Assembly (NCBI GenBank): GCA_036499395.1
Contig: DASYDW010000046.1
Span: forward strand, 1-36,345
Direction: 5' to 3'
Origin: Pirellulales bacterium
GTDB taxonomy: Bacteria > Planctomycetota > Planctomycetia > Pirellulales > JACPPG01
DNA length: 36,345 nt
In this document: piece after piece, positions 27,701 through 33,087 of the stretch
How the letters are laid out: every line of letters starts with the position of its first letter
Numbering within the stretch: position 1 is the stretch's first letter
Made by a program: the position numbers and the translations under genes
The notes under the pieces: model-generated
Told to the model about the DNA's origin: nothing
The model's database searches: none
What the model saw: the letters and a program-made list of their open reading frames with translations, nothing else

Positions 27701-28936
27701 GGCAACTACGTCGTTCAACCCGGCGCCACATTCGTGGCGCAGGTTTATGTGACCGATACGCGTATCGCGGGGGCGACCGGCGTCACGTCCGCGTTCGCCG
27801 ATCTGACGCACGACAACAGCCTGGTGAGCTGGATTGCCAATTCGCTGGTCATCAACGGCTCAGCGTCGACGGGCTTCCCCAATAATGAGAGCGGCACCCC
27901 CAACGCCGGCGGACAAACCGACATCAACGAAGCGGGTGGCACCCGGTCCACCGCTCCGTCCTCGCTCGGTTCGCCCGAACTCCTCTTCAGCGTGAAGGGG
28001 ACCATGTCGTCGGGCGCCGCACTGGGCTCAATCGTCGATTTCGCGACAGCGGCCGCCACGGGCACGGGGCACAGCACATTGGTCTCGGGTTCCAGCCAGC
28101 CGGTGGTCGCCACTTACGGCCAGGCTCACCTGATCGTGCCGACGGCCCTCTGGCAGAATCCGTCCAGCTTGTATCAGCAGGACGCGACGCACGTCATCAG
28201 TCCCGATATCAACGGCGACGGCAACGTGAACCTGTCCGATATCATCAACCTGATTTCGGTGTTCAATGCCCTCGGCCCGGTCGACCTGCACGGACCGAGC
28301 TACCCGCTGGCTCTGCCCGGTGCTCATGGCCCGTACATTGACGTGAATGGCGACGGTGTGATGAACCTTGGCGATATCATCGCCGAGGTGACCTACTACA
28401 ACCAATTCGGCCCCAGCACCGCGCCGCATCAGGTTGTCGTTGTCGGTCAGCAAGTGGTCTTGGCGCAACCGCTCGCGACACAGTCTGCTGCCAGCACGCC
28501 GGCTCAGCCCGCAGCCAGCCAGGCATCGACTCCCAGCCTATCGGCAGCACCGCTGGCGTCGAATGTGGCGGCCGCGGTTCCGGCAAGCGTGCAGGCCTCG
28601 GCAATCGACGTCTCGGCGGCAAATCCGGTCGCCGCCACGGCGACGACCGTCACCAAGTCAGCCGTGGCTGACACGGTATTCGCTACGGACAATGTTTCGA
28701 GCTCGCTGGCCAGCCCGTTGGCGGCCTCCAGCGATTGGTCCACGACCTCGGTAGCGCAGGCCTCGGTGGCGGCACGCAGCGTCGCGGCCAGCTCGCCAAC
28801 CACCGGCAACGTTGCGACGACGGCCGCGGCCGCTCACTCGCAACTGTTTGCCGATTACGACTTCGGCACGAGCTTCCTGGACGCGGAGGATGACGAGCCG
28901 GTTCTGGCCTTCGCGTCGGGCGATTCGGACGACTGA
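15761..28936 (+). CDS. Giant LEPR-XLL protein with metalloprotease, PPC, beta-helix, GEVED, cohesin-like and dockerin modules
   Basis: This 4391-aa protein is probably exported. I chose GTG 15761 because GGGGAGG lies eight bases upstream; an earlier in-frame GTG (15725) lacks such a site. The N-terminus is basic and carries the motif LEERILFSI (37-45). Approximate order: Ig-like domains 46-330; degenerate metallopeptidase 395-570; PPC-type domain 577-706; parallel beta-helix 737-1387; intact metalloprotease with HELGHALGFD (His1565-Asp1574) 1399-1697; PPC-type domains 1725-1917 and 1960-2110; a region resembling repeat or propeller sequence 2243-2750; jelly-roll-like domain 2850-2985; second beta-helix 3357-3567; Ig-like 3647-3777; GEVED domain 3794-3957 (GEVEDYKVAI); cohesin-like 3961-4127; two dockerin repeats 4149-4220; Ala/Ser-rich linker and acidic C-terminus. 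Most domains are assigned by eye. The likely role is a surface adhesin or scaffold with proteolytic activity. Confidence 0.85.
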   Translation: MGVWHFGRARRAQGFKKKEPLGGAIARRTCGLLVEPLEERILFSIAPTLVSIISNIPNDGATLSTDATHPTAFTQAPQQLILNFDDGQTIDPTTLLTGIHIVRAGGDGTIGNSNDISLTPQPANPVASQTYDYYESISEQTNQVVIRFLNTLPDDTYQISATSALKNTSGQAITNPESIKFSLNYGAQVSAVVPQPVTRNASGVLQQATNQIQVYFSNDVLQTLPNSNNLDPTLFQLIFTGANGGTASTADDVTYNPTSVVYNATQNMATLTFAKSLDQLGSGTGTYRLRIGDDATNGGTSTINLTGANQPGSMFSNAFSVGQLDATNTLSSQSTLITGGLIQAPGSSSTNNAAYPLIYPGGPTDPGQRNLPTPDPADIGLTGQIPTVDSVDNLNHFYGTASAGQATFGADSTAGISTIYYNFRSIYGTDPLGNPLINQITAQQMQDVRDIFTLWGHYLGVQFVETSSQGLTIATGDTRAVASYIPVTSLNGIEGLSSVMNTDGSTSTIPVAIVSNLTDWGASEYGGAYFQQAMQQVGHYLGLNQSGDLPGLQVMGSTGAATDSSGNPITNAPEPVLPGSFDILDGQFLYRPESKDINVYSFSLEHSGTFSAETIAQRAPVNSLLNTVLTLYDSSGNIVARNDDYFGSDSFINLSLQSGQYYIVVTSTGNTNFNPNVADSGGGGTTQGGYDLRLSFSPIPPDKQLTDLGGQALDGDLNGIAGGDFNFWFQVGNASSTIFVDKTAAAGGTGSITAPYNNIATALSVAASGEIVRIVGNGGTDGVVSTLGDDQAYEIGRDSLGNPLSDGTTFNVPKGVTVMIDAGAVIKLRGANINAGSITQGSDLSGGAIQVLGTPQQSVYLTSDNNEAIGVDTNPLKTTPAPGDWGGLVFQNDSDFEQNGVFLNYVANANISYGGGAVNVVGQQQVYDPIDMVTSRPTILNNNIHDNADAAISADPDSFQFNLIEGNSAATGLYIADYSRTGPVIHGNVLARDSINGLFIRIRTNAGAPIDVLDVTARLTATDIVYVLSQNLLVQGEAGGAVALDANGQLTNTPLGGGTGTAQQRVSAGGGVGDLIVDPGVIIKSNGARVEVGMGAQLIAEGTSAKPIIFTSLFDNTYGAGGVFATTGNFSSVPAMGDWAGFYFDPISTGSFDHVELTYAGGISAIEGGFASFNPIEIYQATVRIADSVLENNAGGADTSNRNGRGSNAAAAIYVIGAQPVIVNNIFRNNTGDVISISANSLTAQNVPDWGRSTGALGRFTQFDDNDGPLVRLNVLQGNTMNAMEVRGATLDTTSVWDDVDIVHVLQSNIDIPNFESVGGLELKSSPTQSLVVKLAGQTAGFTAGGQPLDISNRIGGTLEILGTPGHPVVLTSLGDNTVGAGVDLSGNAVTTTVGAAPSLGIQFEFDSSVPTAARTALQAAAAAWSAVIHTPVTITIDVSFAHLGGDILGDTLPIMASLNYDQVRAAMIANETPDDTFLSLLPTFAQLVTSVPSGVTVSSTMQVARSEALALGFSPSQLPTTKSAVNGTTPIDASMQFSLDFPFDYTQADGTTTGDVDFTATAIHELGHALGFDSAVDDVIGGVTNVNMTPLDMFRMAPGQGATNFTNAPRILQEGNPGTQVFYDGGQFNNPALMVPGSTAGDIPLSTGSDFQASHWLYRGDIPSATPIGIMDPVEVDGEHIQQTDIRAMELIGWNTSNIASSGAWQGITLTQYANDRNVAAVNELEPSYTGSTGDTNGTPTTAQALGTLAPNQLNGDENLRLGFVVNGAISYDNPADQDVYTFQGTAGTQVWLQISNTSPSLDTVLQLIDSNGNVLASSNDAAAEILGTEQISTAAGINAQPLSLGDFSGGIQAGADPTGVNADLYSKNMKDAGMRVVLPGAAGQTFAYYIRVLSNNHQTSGQYSLQVRLQEQPEVAGTTIQFADIRNATTAIDVQGLPDSSPLTSTSTQVYNPALINGISNSTFNGAQDLGNLLTSDQNMVSVSSQLVNASQVQWYKFTLDYADVESILGGTNADKSWSTIFDIDYAGGTARPDLTLSVFDSLGNLVYISRNSNNVGDQPTPTASAQSNLSTGSSSPLDPFLGSVQLPVGGSKTYYVAISSDAELPSDLSQTFLPAANSPEALANPTIPTVPLPLSLERMEPVDSVVRIVEDHIDPTVPAGTDTSNPFVTLPLNPSGGYDSLGQTIAPTTTSILPIAPAFISNNNPNQPGSIINALSANIVPYTLADVPLFIAANPGNNVSTPLYSVNAATGAILNKGNPIGIIPTESGGALAETSTITMRSDGLLYGDQTIETSSGNGGVTIIIDPSNANAYPAGADGIAAATLPVTVANPPAFPNSAVTTNGELAVGAMTFIDYNNGQNRTFIIGDTDHYYAYYAVTDIFGMSHLYVVNPSTGGATGGKDSFFNPVPLNNEGAFGPYDGTMYMNPPSGSGGVITSSDVGTVTGLAAVTHIGKILQFPDASAINNGSTFSIADKDHTDTFEFVFSSSTNTGTNIPILIGSTDDAQTVASKTIAVITALTQSFSPEGLNVIPEQDGNVVTFINAFSASGGTSPINVFDLPEYGNTVYGVTKTGQFITIDTGFDALFNTGSTGIVNHITNLGSNLHFAGLALAPQDLDINGDGFMGDLTDVVFAITDNGDIYAINTDANNGNGAIITSVPSKILGDPAVNLWPGGADHLSTGLHNVTGLAFSPVDYNPWHPTTLGAVDPGHGIYEAPDNSRNINPLDTGTNTTAIAGGASYYFGLENYETNSPITSPFHYISYPQLTAYDTEVGLANGSLPGAQNAQYGVQLTAEQSALTAYNAGFYPIPAQVTANNIENLLIGNNYNAPGGTHGDLITNSFSLAGYSSNDLPTLYFNYLLSAGWNATTSSGDDIARVQVSTDNGATWTTVASNQASDMAKYQSVFSNTGSNNSKQGTQFLFNAPQVSATDPTQGIEDTWRQARVDMSQFAGAANIKLRFDFTSNAGSNNNHGLAIDDILVGLADRGEMVTQDPATINTSSDPTALNTLTTFFPVPQNPTPGSATQSLVGAYQLSIRRGQEYATTQFGISPDIAIDPTKLLLGSDRSETNYSLLAPGMIEMDLNSNFVLAGLLAHDNPAASLLPASFTISDGLGNSKTFEFDSEGIPLDQSNLLTTPYDFIPNGVSAGNVGIPFFSLNQSLAEPLSATQLNTLNESIVNTINAQTSATFRVRAALDPTGKIFLIPTGVSSAQVGLNLSNATVLLSSTPQITAGQTFTLSDGFYNRTFEYVLAGGTVATDGQLLPDGNRAVLFTNADSPITVATHILKAINSQTSATFAVSASIQGWTGSGTPPNGTVTSNQINLFGAQTSSTNIPGLTILKYDNRGDVNPVRAQGELIIANNDIQNAANYGINVEPAKRDGTNAQQQSAANLVNVNNSVNKQTVAVPQGPLFPGSKNFTFGIGLAPGVVIQNNIIDSAGTAGINFMGDADVDAAGNILPTAIASFGRIVNNTIYGGGNGVGIAVSRNASPTLLNNILANLAVGVIVDSSSTSTVLGANLYQGNTQNTVGTGLGSFPATPATNAPLFVNAANHNFNLLEKNSSGLTNLAIDSSLQTLADRTAMTTIDSPLGIGVINGVVVGLPIIAPATDETGKLRIADPNVQSSGGTGSNVFIDRGALDRSDFTGPTAALFNPSDNGSTDQDPTLNTVLYGSGALLNFQIQLSDGTGSGIDPSTVSAASFAVYEDVPAGQNPANFPQDLLTLGTQYAFTYDPTNNVARFTPTTGTWASGHTYTIVAANSGANAIKDLSANPLQPDSNSGNTVGLSIYTVAIQSMNFGTAPAPYPTTLAQNGARSIISGDGLFFGTSENTAADGQPNTNAGNALSGNGVVFSTLVPGTVGSVAVTASKSGGTLNAWIDWKGDGSWADSGDQFTFYNNPSLTGTPVTTLTAGTSTLYFSVPVTGVTTTYARFRISTQGGLSYTGLAQDGEVEDYKVAIQPTTAYTVVLADPTTGNPLPIVNGNYVVQPGATFVAQVYVTDTRIAGATGVTSAFADLTHDNSLVSWIANSLVINGSASTGFPNNESGTPNAGGQTDINEAGGTRSTAPSSLGSPELLFSVKGTMSSGAALGSIVDFATAAATGTGHSTLVSGSSQPVVATYGQAHLIVPTALWQNPSSLYQQDATHVISPDINGDGNVNLSDIINLISVFNALGPVDLHGPSYPLALPGAHGPYIDVNGDGVMNLGDIIAEVTYYNQFGPSTAPHQVVVVGQQVVLAQPLATQSAASTPAQPAASQASTPSLSAAPLASNVAAAVPASVQASAIDVSAANPVAATATTVTKSAVADTVFATDNVSSSLASPLAASSDWSTTSVAQASVAARSVAASSPTTGNVATTAAAAHSQLFADYDFGTSFLDAEDDEPVLAFASGDSDD
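16945..17480 (+). other. Degenerate metallopeptidase module in the giant protein
   Basis: The segment resembles a matrixin/serralysin-type domain (IYYNFRSIYG, then MQDVRDIFTLWGHYLGVQF, then a helix). At the expected zinc site the sequence is QQVGHYLGLNQSG (Gln535, Gln536, His539) instead of HExxHxxG. The first His and the catalytic Glu are replaced by Gln, so the module is probably inactive. Confidence 0.6.
19940..20850 (+). other. Intact metalloprotease module in the giant protein
   Basis: The motif HELGHALGFDS has zinc ligands His1565 and His1569, catalytic Glu1566, and Asp1574 as a possible third ligand. It resembles HExxHxxGxD exported metalloproteases such as the NF038122 group. The domain starts with IQFEFDSSVP and a helix AARTALQAAAAAWSAVI, as in that group. 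It lies between the first beta-helix and a PPC-type domain. Confidence 0.75.
28205..28425 (+). other. Paired dockerin-type repeats near the C-terminus of the giant
   Basis: Two calcium-loop repeats are encoded, DINGDGNVNLSDIINLISVF and DVNGDGVMNLGDIIAEVTYY, separated by about 23 residues. They follow the cohesin-like module and precede an Ala/Ser-rich linker. Confidence 0.8.
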
Positions 28937-29603
28937 TCGTCCGTGACCATTACATCAGGTGCCACTTCATCGCCGGGGATAAGGACGCCCCCGGCACCGG
29001 GGTCGGCCCCGGCGGCAGGCATGGCCGTCTGAACCTAATGGTCGTAGCGGTCGTAGGACCGTCCAAGAGTGATTGGGCGACCGGCCCCGCGCAGGAACTT
29101 GGCCTGTGGCAACAAGTTTCTTGCGGTCTTTGTTCGACCAGGATACTCTGAATGAATCTTCGGCAAACTCAAGCCGAACGACAATTTCGATCAAGCCCGT
29201 CCCTCTCATTCGAACGAGGTAACACGGGCCGAACAGAGAGCATCCGATTCGCCCGTCCGGTCCCTGTGCCCTGCCCACCTCGGCAAGCGCGTCACGACGC
29301 GAACCGTCTCGAGGTTTGGCCAGAGTCGCAGGAGAATAGAACAGACGGCGAATCCAATCGCGGTTTTTAAGAGAGGCAATCACGCGTCGGGCACGGATTC
29401 GGAACCCTTGCCCGCACGGCGTGAGTTAGTTGATTCGAAAGTGCGGCGGCAACGCCCGACGACCACGGGGAACGGGGTCTCGGGATCGAGTTGACGCCGT
29501 TTGAGCGCGCCATTCGGCGCAGGGACCAGAATGCCCCCCCAAGGGCACACAGGGCGCCACGATTGTCGCCCCATCCCCTCAGAGAGCAGAGGCGCAGCAA
29601 CCC
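28937..29603. other. Long intergenic region with hairpins
   Basis: No gene is supported in these 667 bases. Just after the giant gene, GCCGGGG at 28972-28978 can pair with CCCCGGC at 28989-28995, and CCGGGG at 28997-29002 with CCCCGG at 29007-29012. The four arms can also pair in other combinations, but no T-tract follows. GGTCGTAG is directly repeated at about 29040-29057. A stem of GCCCGT/ACGGGC with an inner CCTC/GAGG lies at 29195-29229. The promoter of the next gene should lie in this region but I cannot place it. Confidence 0.5.
28972..29013 (+). terminator. GC-rich double hairpin after the giant gene
   Basis: Two adjacent GC-rich stems (7 bp and 6 bp) begin 36 bases after the stop. 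Without a T-tract this is at most a weak or factor-assisted terminator, or an RNA-stabilising structure. Confidence 0.3.
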
Positions 29604-32213
29604 ATGAGTGTGTTCCGCTATTTAGGCCGTCGCCCGAAGTCGTCCCGCCGTGCCCCCAAGCCGACCCGGCTGACATTCGAGTCGCTCGAATCGCGGGCCC
29701 TGGTCACCGCCGACCTGTTGACGAGCGTGCCCCTGGCGATCGCCTCGACGGACAGTAGCGCCACGGCCACACCGCAAGCCACGGCGCAGGCGGCCGATAC
29801 CAATGCCAGCCAGGCGGCCAGCGTCAGCTACACACTCAAGCTCACTGACAATAACGATCAAGAGATCACCGGACCGATTGCAGTCGGTCAGACCTTCTGG
29901 ATCGACGTCTTCGTCGACGATCCCCGCACGGGACTTAGCGATGCCGGTGTCGTTTCTGCATCGCTCAACGTGAATTACGATAAGAGCGTCATGACCCCGA
30001 CCGGTACCATCGATCCCGGTACGGACTATCCCGTCCCCAATTCTGCGAGCCACGGCAACACCACCGCCAGCCCAGGCACGATTCAGAATCTCACTGGTTC
30101 ACAGAATATACCTATCAGTGGCAATCCCACGCCGTTGGGTAGCGGTCCGATCCTACTCGATCGGATTCAAATGACCGCCAACGCCGTGACGGGTGCAAAC
30201 GGTTCGACAATTCAGACGGCGCCCACGCCATCAGATACACAAGGCAATAACTCAGTCTTTGTAAACGACTTGGACGGCAATCCGACCACAACGGATGGCG
30301 GGTATATCCCGGGAACGTCAATAACGCCTGGCACCGTCAACGCCACAATTGTATCCCCCGTCACGGCCCATTTAACCGGCGGTACGGCAACTGCCGGTAG
30401 CGCCGCGACCAGCCTGACCATTACTGCCTCGTTGAGCGGCGCCGTAAACGAGCCCGTGACAATCCACTACCAAACGCAACTCGACGGAACTGATACAGCG
30501 GTTGCGGGGAAAGATTTCACGAGCACCACGAGCAGCGTGCAACTCGCCGCGAACCAAACGACCGCCACGTTCAACATCAATATCCCGGCCGACACCACGT
30601 CGCCGGGGGATAAGACGTTCCACGTCGCGATCACCGGCATCGACGTCTCGAACTCAAGCCTGGTCACGTTCGATCCGGTGGCCAGCGAAGCGCTGGGCAC
30701 CGTCCATGTCGTCGCTCCGGCGCCCACGGTTACGATCGCAGGTTCCACCGTGCAAGCGCAACCGAGCGCTTCGACCATGTCGTTCAACGTGCATCTCACG
30801 AACGCCACTGACAAAGATACAATCATCGATTACAGCACACAGGTGAACGGCACAGATACGGCCGTGCCAGGTACGGACTTTACCGCGGTCACCGGGCAGA
30901 CGCTGACAATCGCCGCCGGACAAACCGACGGCACCATCACGATCACGACGCTTGGTAACACGGCGCAAACCGCGACCGATAAAACGTTCCATGTGCAGAT
31001 TTCACTCGATGCGGCCAATCAATCGAACGCTACGCTTGGCACGGGGAACACGACCCTTTCCGCGCTTGGGACAATCACCAACGAGCCGGCGGTCGTGATT
31101 GGGAGTTCGAGTGTCACGCCGAACACTTCGGCCGCGACAACCATGAGCTTCCTCGTGACGTTGGTAAATGAACAGAAATCGGGTGATTTGATCAATGCCG
31201 GTCAGGACATCACGATTCATTACACCGTTTCCAGCACCGGCACGGATAACGCCGTAGGCGGGGCCAGCACCAATACGCCAGGCGTGGACTATCAGACCAC
31301 AGGCACGACGCAGACGCTGGTAATTCCGCAGAACAGCAACAACGGCACGATCAAGGTGCCGATCGCGGCCGAGATCGCTGGCACCGGGACCAAGACGTTC
31401 CACGTCACGATTCAGGACGTCTCGGCGGGCGCATTCGTCGGCACACAATCGAGCGCGACCGGCACTATCAACCTCGGCAGCATCCCCAAGCCCGTGGTTT
31501 CAATTCAATCGGCATCCCTCGCCGAGCCGAGCACGACGCAGAATATGACGTTCACCGTCACGCTCTCGGCCCCCAGCAGTGTGCCGGTGACTGTGAACTA
31601 TTCCATAACGCCCGGCACGGCACTGGCAAACACCGATTACACGCCGCCCACGAACGGTACCGTTACCTTCGCGGCTAATCAGACGACAGCAACCATCACG
31701 GTGCCAATCCTGCCGGATGCGAACGTGGCCCCCAGCGCCCAGTTCAAGGTTTCGCTAACCGCGGGCGACACGAATTCGACAGTCAGTCCGACGGCAGGCG
31801 TCGGCGTCGGCACGATTAACACCAACGGGTCTTTTTCCGGTAGCACCTTCATCGATACGAACAATGACGCCATCAAGGAATCGGGCGAACAGATTCTGTC
31901 GGGGGTGACGATCACCATGACCGGTACCACGTCGACGGGTCAGGCCGAGCAGTTGACGACGACATCCGCCGCGGATGGGTCGTTCAGCTTCTCGTCCGTT
32001 CCGCCCGGAACCTATACCGTCACACAGACGTCGCCGAGTGGATACCTGGGAGGTTCGGCGCATGCCGGCACCGGAGCAAACGTCGTGAACGGCAGTCAAC
32101 TGACGTTCACCATCACCTCGGGCGATACGCTGTCGAACAACAGCTTCTCAGAGCGTGGCCTGCAGCCACAATTGATCACCAGAAGGCTGTTCCTGGCGTC
32201 CAACATCCACTAG
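29604..32213 (+). CDS. LEPR-XLL surface protein with Calx-beta repeats
   Basis: This 869-aa protein is probably exported. A basic N-terminus (RRPKSSRRAPKP) leads to the LEPR-XLL-type motif LESRALVTA (residues 28-36). A cohesin-like domain spans about 78-252 (GQTFWIDVFVDDPR). Four Calx-beta-type domains cover about 253-737, three of them containing KTFHV near their ends and loops such as PGTDF. One SdrD-B-like domain covers about 743-849 (FIDTNNDAIKESGEQ, then PPGTYTVTQTSPSGY). The tail NSFSERGLQPQLITRRLF resembles the end of the protein encoded at 9827. There is no dockerin and no enzyme motif. The ATG has only a weak upstream purine stretch (AGAGG about 12 bases away). It lacks the beta-helix and protease modules of the giant but shares its cohesin-like module. 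The likely role is a calcium-binding surface scaffold or adhesin. Confidence 0.85.
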   Translation: MSVFRYLGRRPKSSRRAPKPTRLTFESLESRALVTADLLTSVPLAIASTDSSATATPQATAQAADTNASQAASVSYTLKLTDNNDQEITGPIAVGQTFWIDVFVDDPRTGLSDAGVVSASLNVNYDKSVMTPTGTIDPGTDYPVPNSASHGNTTASPGTIQNLTGSQNIPISGNPTPLGSGPILLDRIQMTANAVTGANGSTIQTAPTPSDTQGNNSVFVNDLDGNPTTTDGGYIPGTSITPGTVNATIVSPVTAHLTGGTATAGSAATSLTITASLSGAVNEPVTIHYQTQLDGTDTAVAGKDFTSTTSSVQLAANQTTATFNINIPADTTSPGDKTFHVAITGIDVSNSSLVTFDPVASEALGTVHVVAPAPTVTIAGSTVQAQPSASTMSFNVHLTNATDKDTIIDYSTQVNGTDTAVPGTDFTAVTGQTLTIAAGQTDGTITITTLGNTAQTATDKTFHVQISLDAANQSNATLGTGNTTLSALGTITNEPAVVIGSSSVTPNTSAATTMSFLVTLVNEQKSGDLINAGQDITIHYTVSSTGTDNAVGGASTNTPGVDYQTTGTTQTLVIPQNSNNGTIKVPIAAEIAGTGTKTFHVTIQDVSAGAFVGTQSSATGTINLGSIPKPVVSIQSASLAEPSTTQNMTFTVTLSAPSSVPVTVNYSITPGTALANTDYTPPTNGTVTFAANQTTATITVPILPDANVAPSAQFKVSLTAGDTNSTVSPTAGVGVGTINTNGSFSGSTFIDTNNDAIKESGEQILSGVTITMTGTTSTGQAEQLTTTSAADGSFSFSSVPPGTYTVTQTSPSGYLGGSAHAGTGANVVNGSQLTFTITSGDTLSNNSFSERGLQPQLITRRLFLASNIH
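30361..31815 (+). repeat. Four Calx-beta-type repeats
   Basis: Four homologous modules of about 105-130 residues follow one another. Similar DNA words (AAGACGTTCCACGT and variants near 30612, 30981 and 31391) encode KTFHV in the first three; the fourth has QFKVSLTAG at the same place. Confidence 0.7.
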
Positions 32214-32352
32214 CAAAAGTGCAAGTGGTGGTGTGATGGTAGAAACTCAGGGTGACTCGACGGTGGGGGCAATGGTCCGCTGATCGGGTTCTACTGACAT
32301 GCCTGCGACCTGCCCCAGACCCGCGCCTTGGTCCCCCAGCGCCTTAACCGGT

Positions 32353-32374
32353 CTTGAGCCCCGGGTTGCTCAAG
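32353..32374. repeat. Inverted repeat between the LEPR-XLL gene and csrA
   Basis: CTTGAGC and GCTCAAG pair perfectly around an eight-base loop. It lies between two convergent genes, where a bidirectional terminator would be expected, but there is no T-tract on either side. The remaining 221-base spacer shows nothing else. Confidence 0.4.
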
Positions 32375-32434
32375 GCCTCGCTGAGCGGTTGTGATAGCAG
32401 GTGCGTTGACAGCGAGCTTCCGACAGCAAGCAGA

Positions 32435-32653
32435 CTAGCTGCCGCATCCCACACAGGCCCCATCGACGGGCGTCTGCAGCTGAGCCACGGCGGGCGTCTT
32501 ACCCCACTGGGCCAACTCGGCGCGCAGCACGCGATATTCGCCCGGCGCTTCGATTCCCAGCCGTACGCGATTCCCTTGGACGCTCAAAACCGAGATGGTA
32601 ATTTCATCGGCGATGAGAACTTTTTCCCCTGGCTTCCTGCTCAAAACTAACAT
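32435..32653 (-). CDS. csrA: Carbon storage regulator CsrA
   Basis: This 72-aa RNA-binding protein starts with the CsrA signature [14 protein letters not shown] and continues with [20 protein letters not shown] and EYRVLRAEL, covering the whole family fold. As a dimer it should bind GGA-containing hairpin loops in mRNA leaders and alter translation or stability. The start at 32653 has an excellent Shine-Dalgarno (GGAGG, six bases upstream), whereas the open frame further upstream resembles nothing. The leader ACGGAGGATG itself contains GGA motifs, so autoregulation is plausible. The C-terminal extension ends in [10 protein letters not shown], with a CxxC pair not usual for the family. The partner FliW is not in the window. 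The neighbouring surface-protein genes are possible targets, but that is inference. Confidence 0.93.
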   Translation of the reverse strand: MLVLSRKPGEKVLIADEITISVLSVQGNRVRLGIEAPGEYRVLRAELAQWGKTPAVAQLQTPVDGACVGCGS

Positions 32654-33087
32654 GGCATCCTCCGTTGATGGACGGCTGGGCAAAGCGGGATTTCCTATCC
32701 ACTGCGGATAAGTCGGCTGCCGATATAGCAAGACGCGTGCCGGATGCAATGAATGTTGAACATGGCCACGCGCAACCCATTGCCCCATTGAACCTTAGAC
32801 GCGTTTTTGGCAGTCGATAGCAACCTCCCGCTGGCGACTGACAAAATGTACTGTCGCAGCACGTTATTGGCGCGAAACCGCTCACCTTGGCAGTCGTACG
32901 TAACACCGCTCACGATTTCGTCTCTGAATGAGAGAGCGCTTCAATGGCTCATAGCCTCCCCCTACGGTGGTTATAAACGTGGGGTTTATGGATCGGGTCA
33001 ATCACCCCAACCGGCGCTCGACAAATTGCAAGCCTTCGCCTGCACGTCTGGTGCAGTCACCGCGAGTTGCAAGCCCCGCAGTACGGC
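32654..33087. other. Intergenic region between csrA and the PIG-L gene
   Basis: No gene is supported here. The region contains a candidate csrA promoter and two perfect short inverted repeats: ATAAAC/GTTTAT at 32973-32989 and CTGCAC/GTGCAG at 33040-33056. TTGCAAGCC is directly repeated (near 33026 and 33068). The inverted repeats lie downstream of the PIG-L gene and could form 3' hairpins in its transcript. Confidence 0.45.
32722..32749 (-). promoter_or_regulatory. Candidate csrA promoter
   Basis: On the minus strand TTGCAT is followed after 16 bases by TATATC, a weak sigma-70-like pair (3/6 and 4/6). It would give a leader of about 60 bases before the csrA start. Confidence 0.25.

Noticed and set aside
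33040..33056. CTGCAC/GTGCAG hairpin as terminator of the PIG-L gene
   Set aside because: It has the right location but is only 6 bp and has no T-tract on the minus strand.
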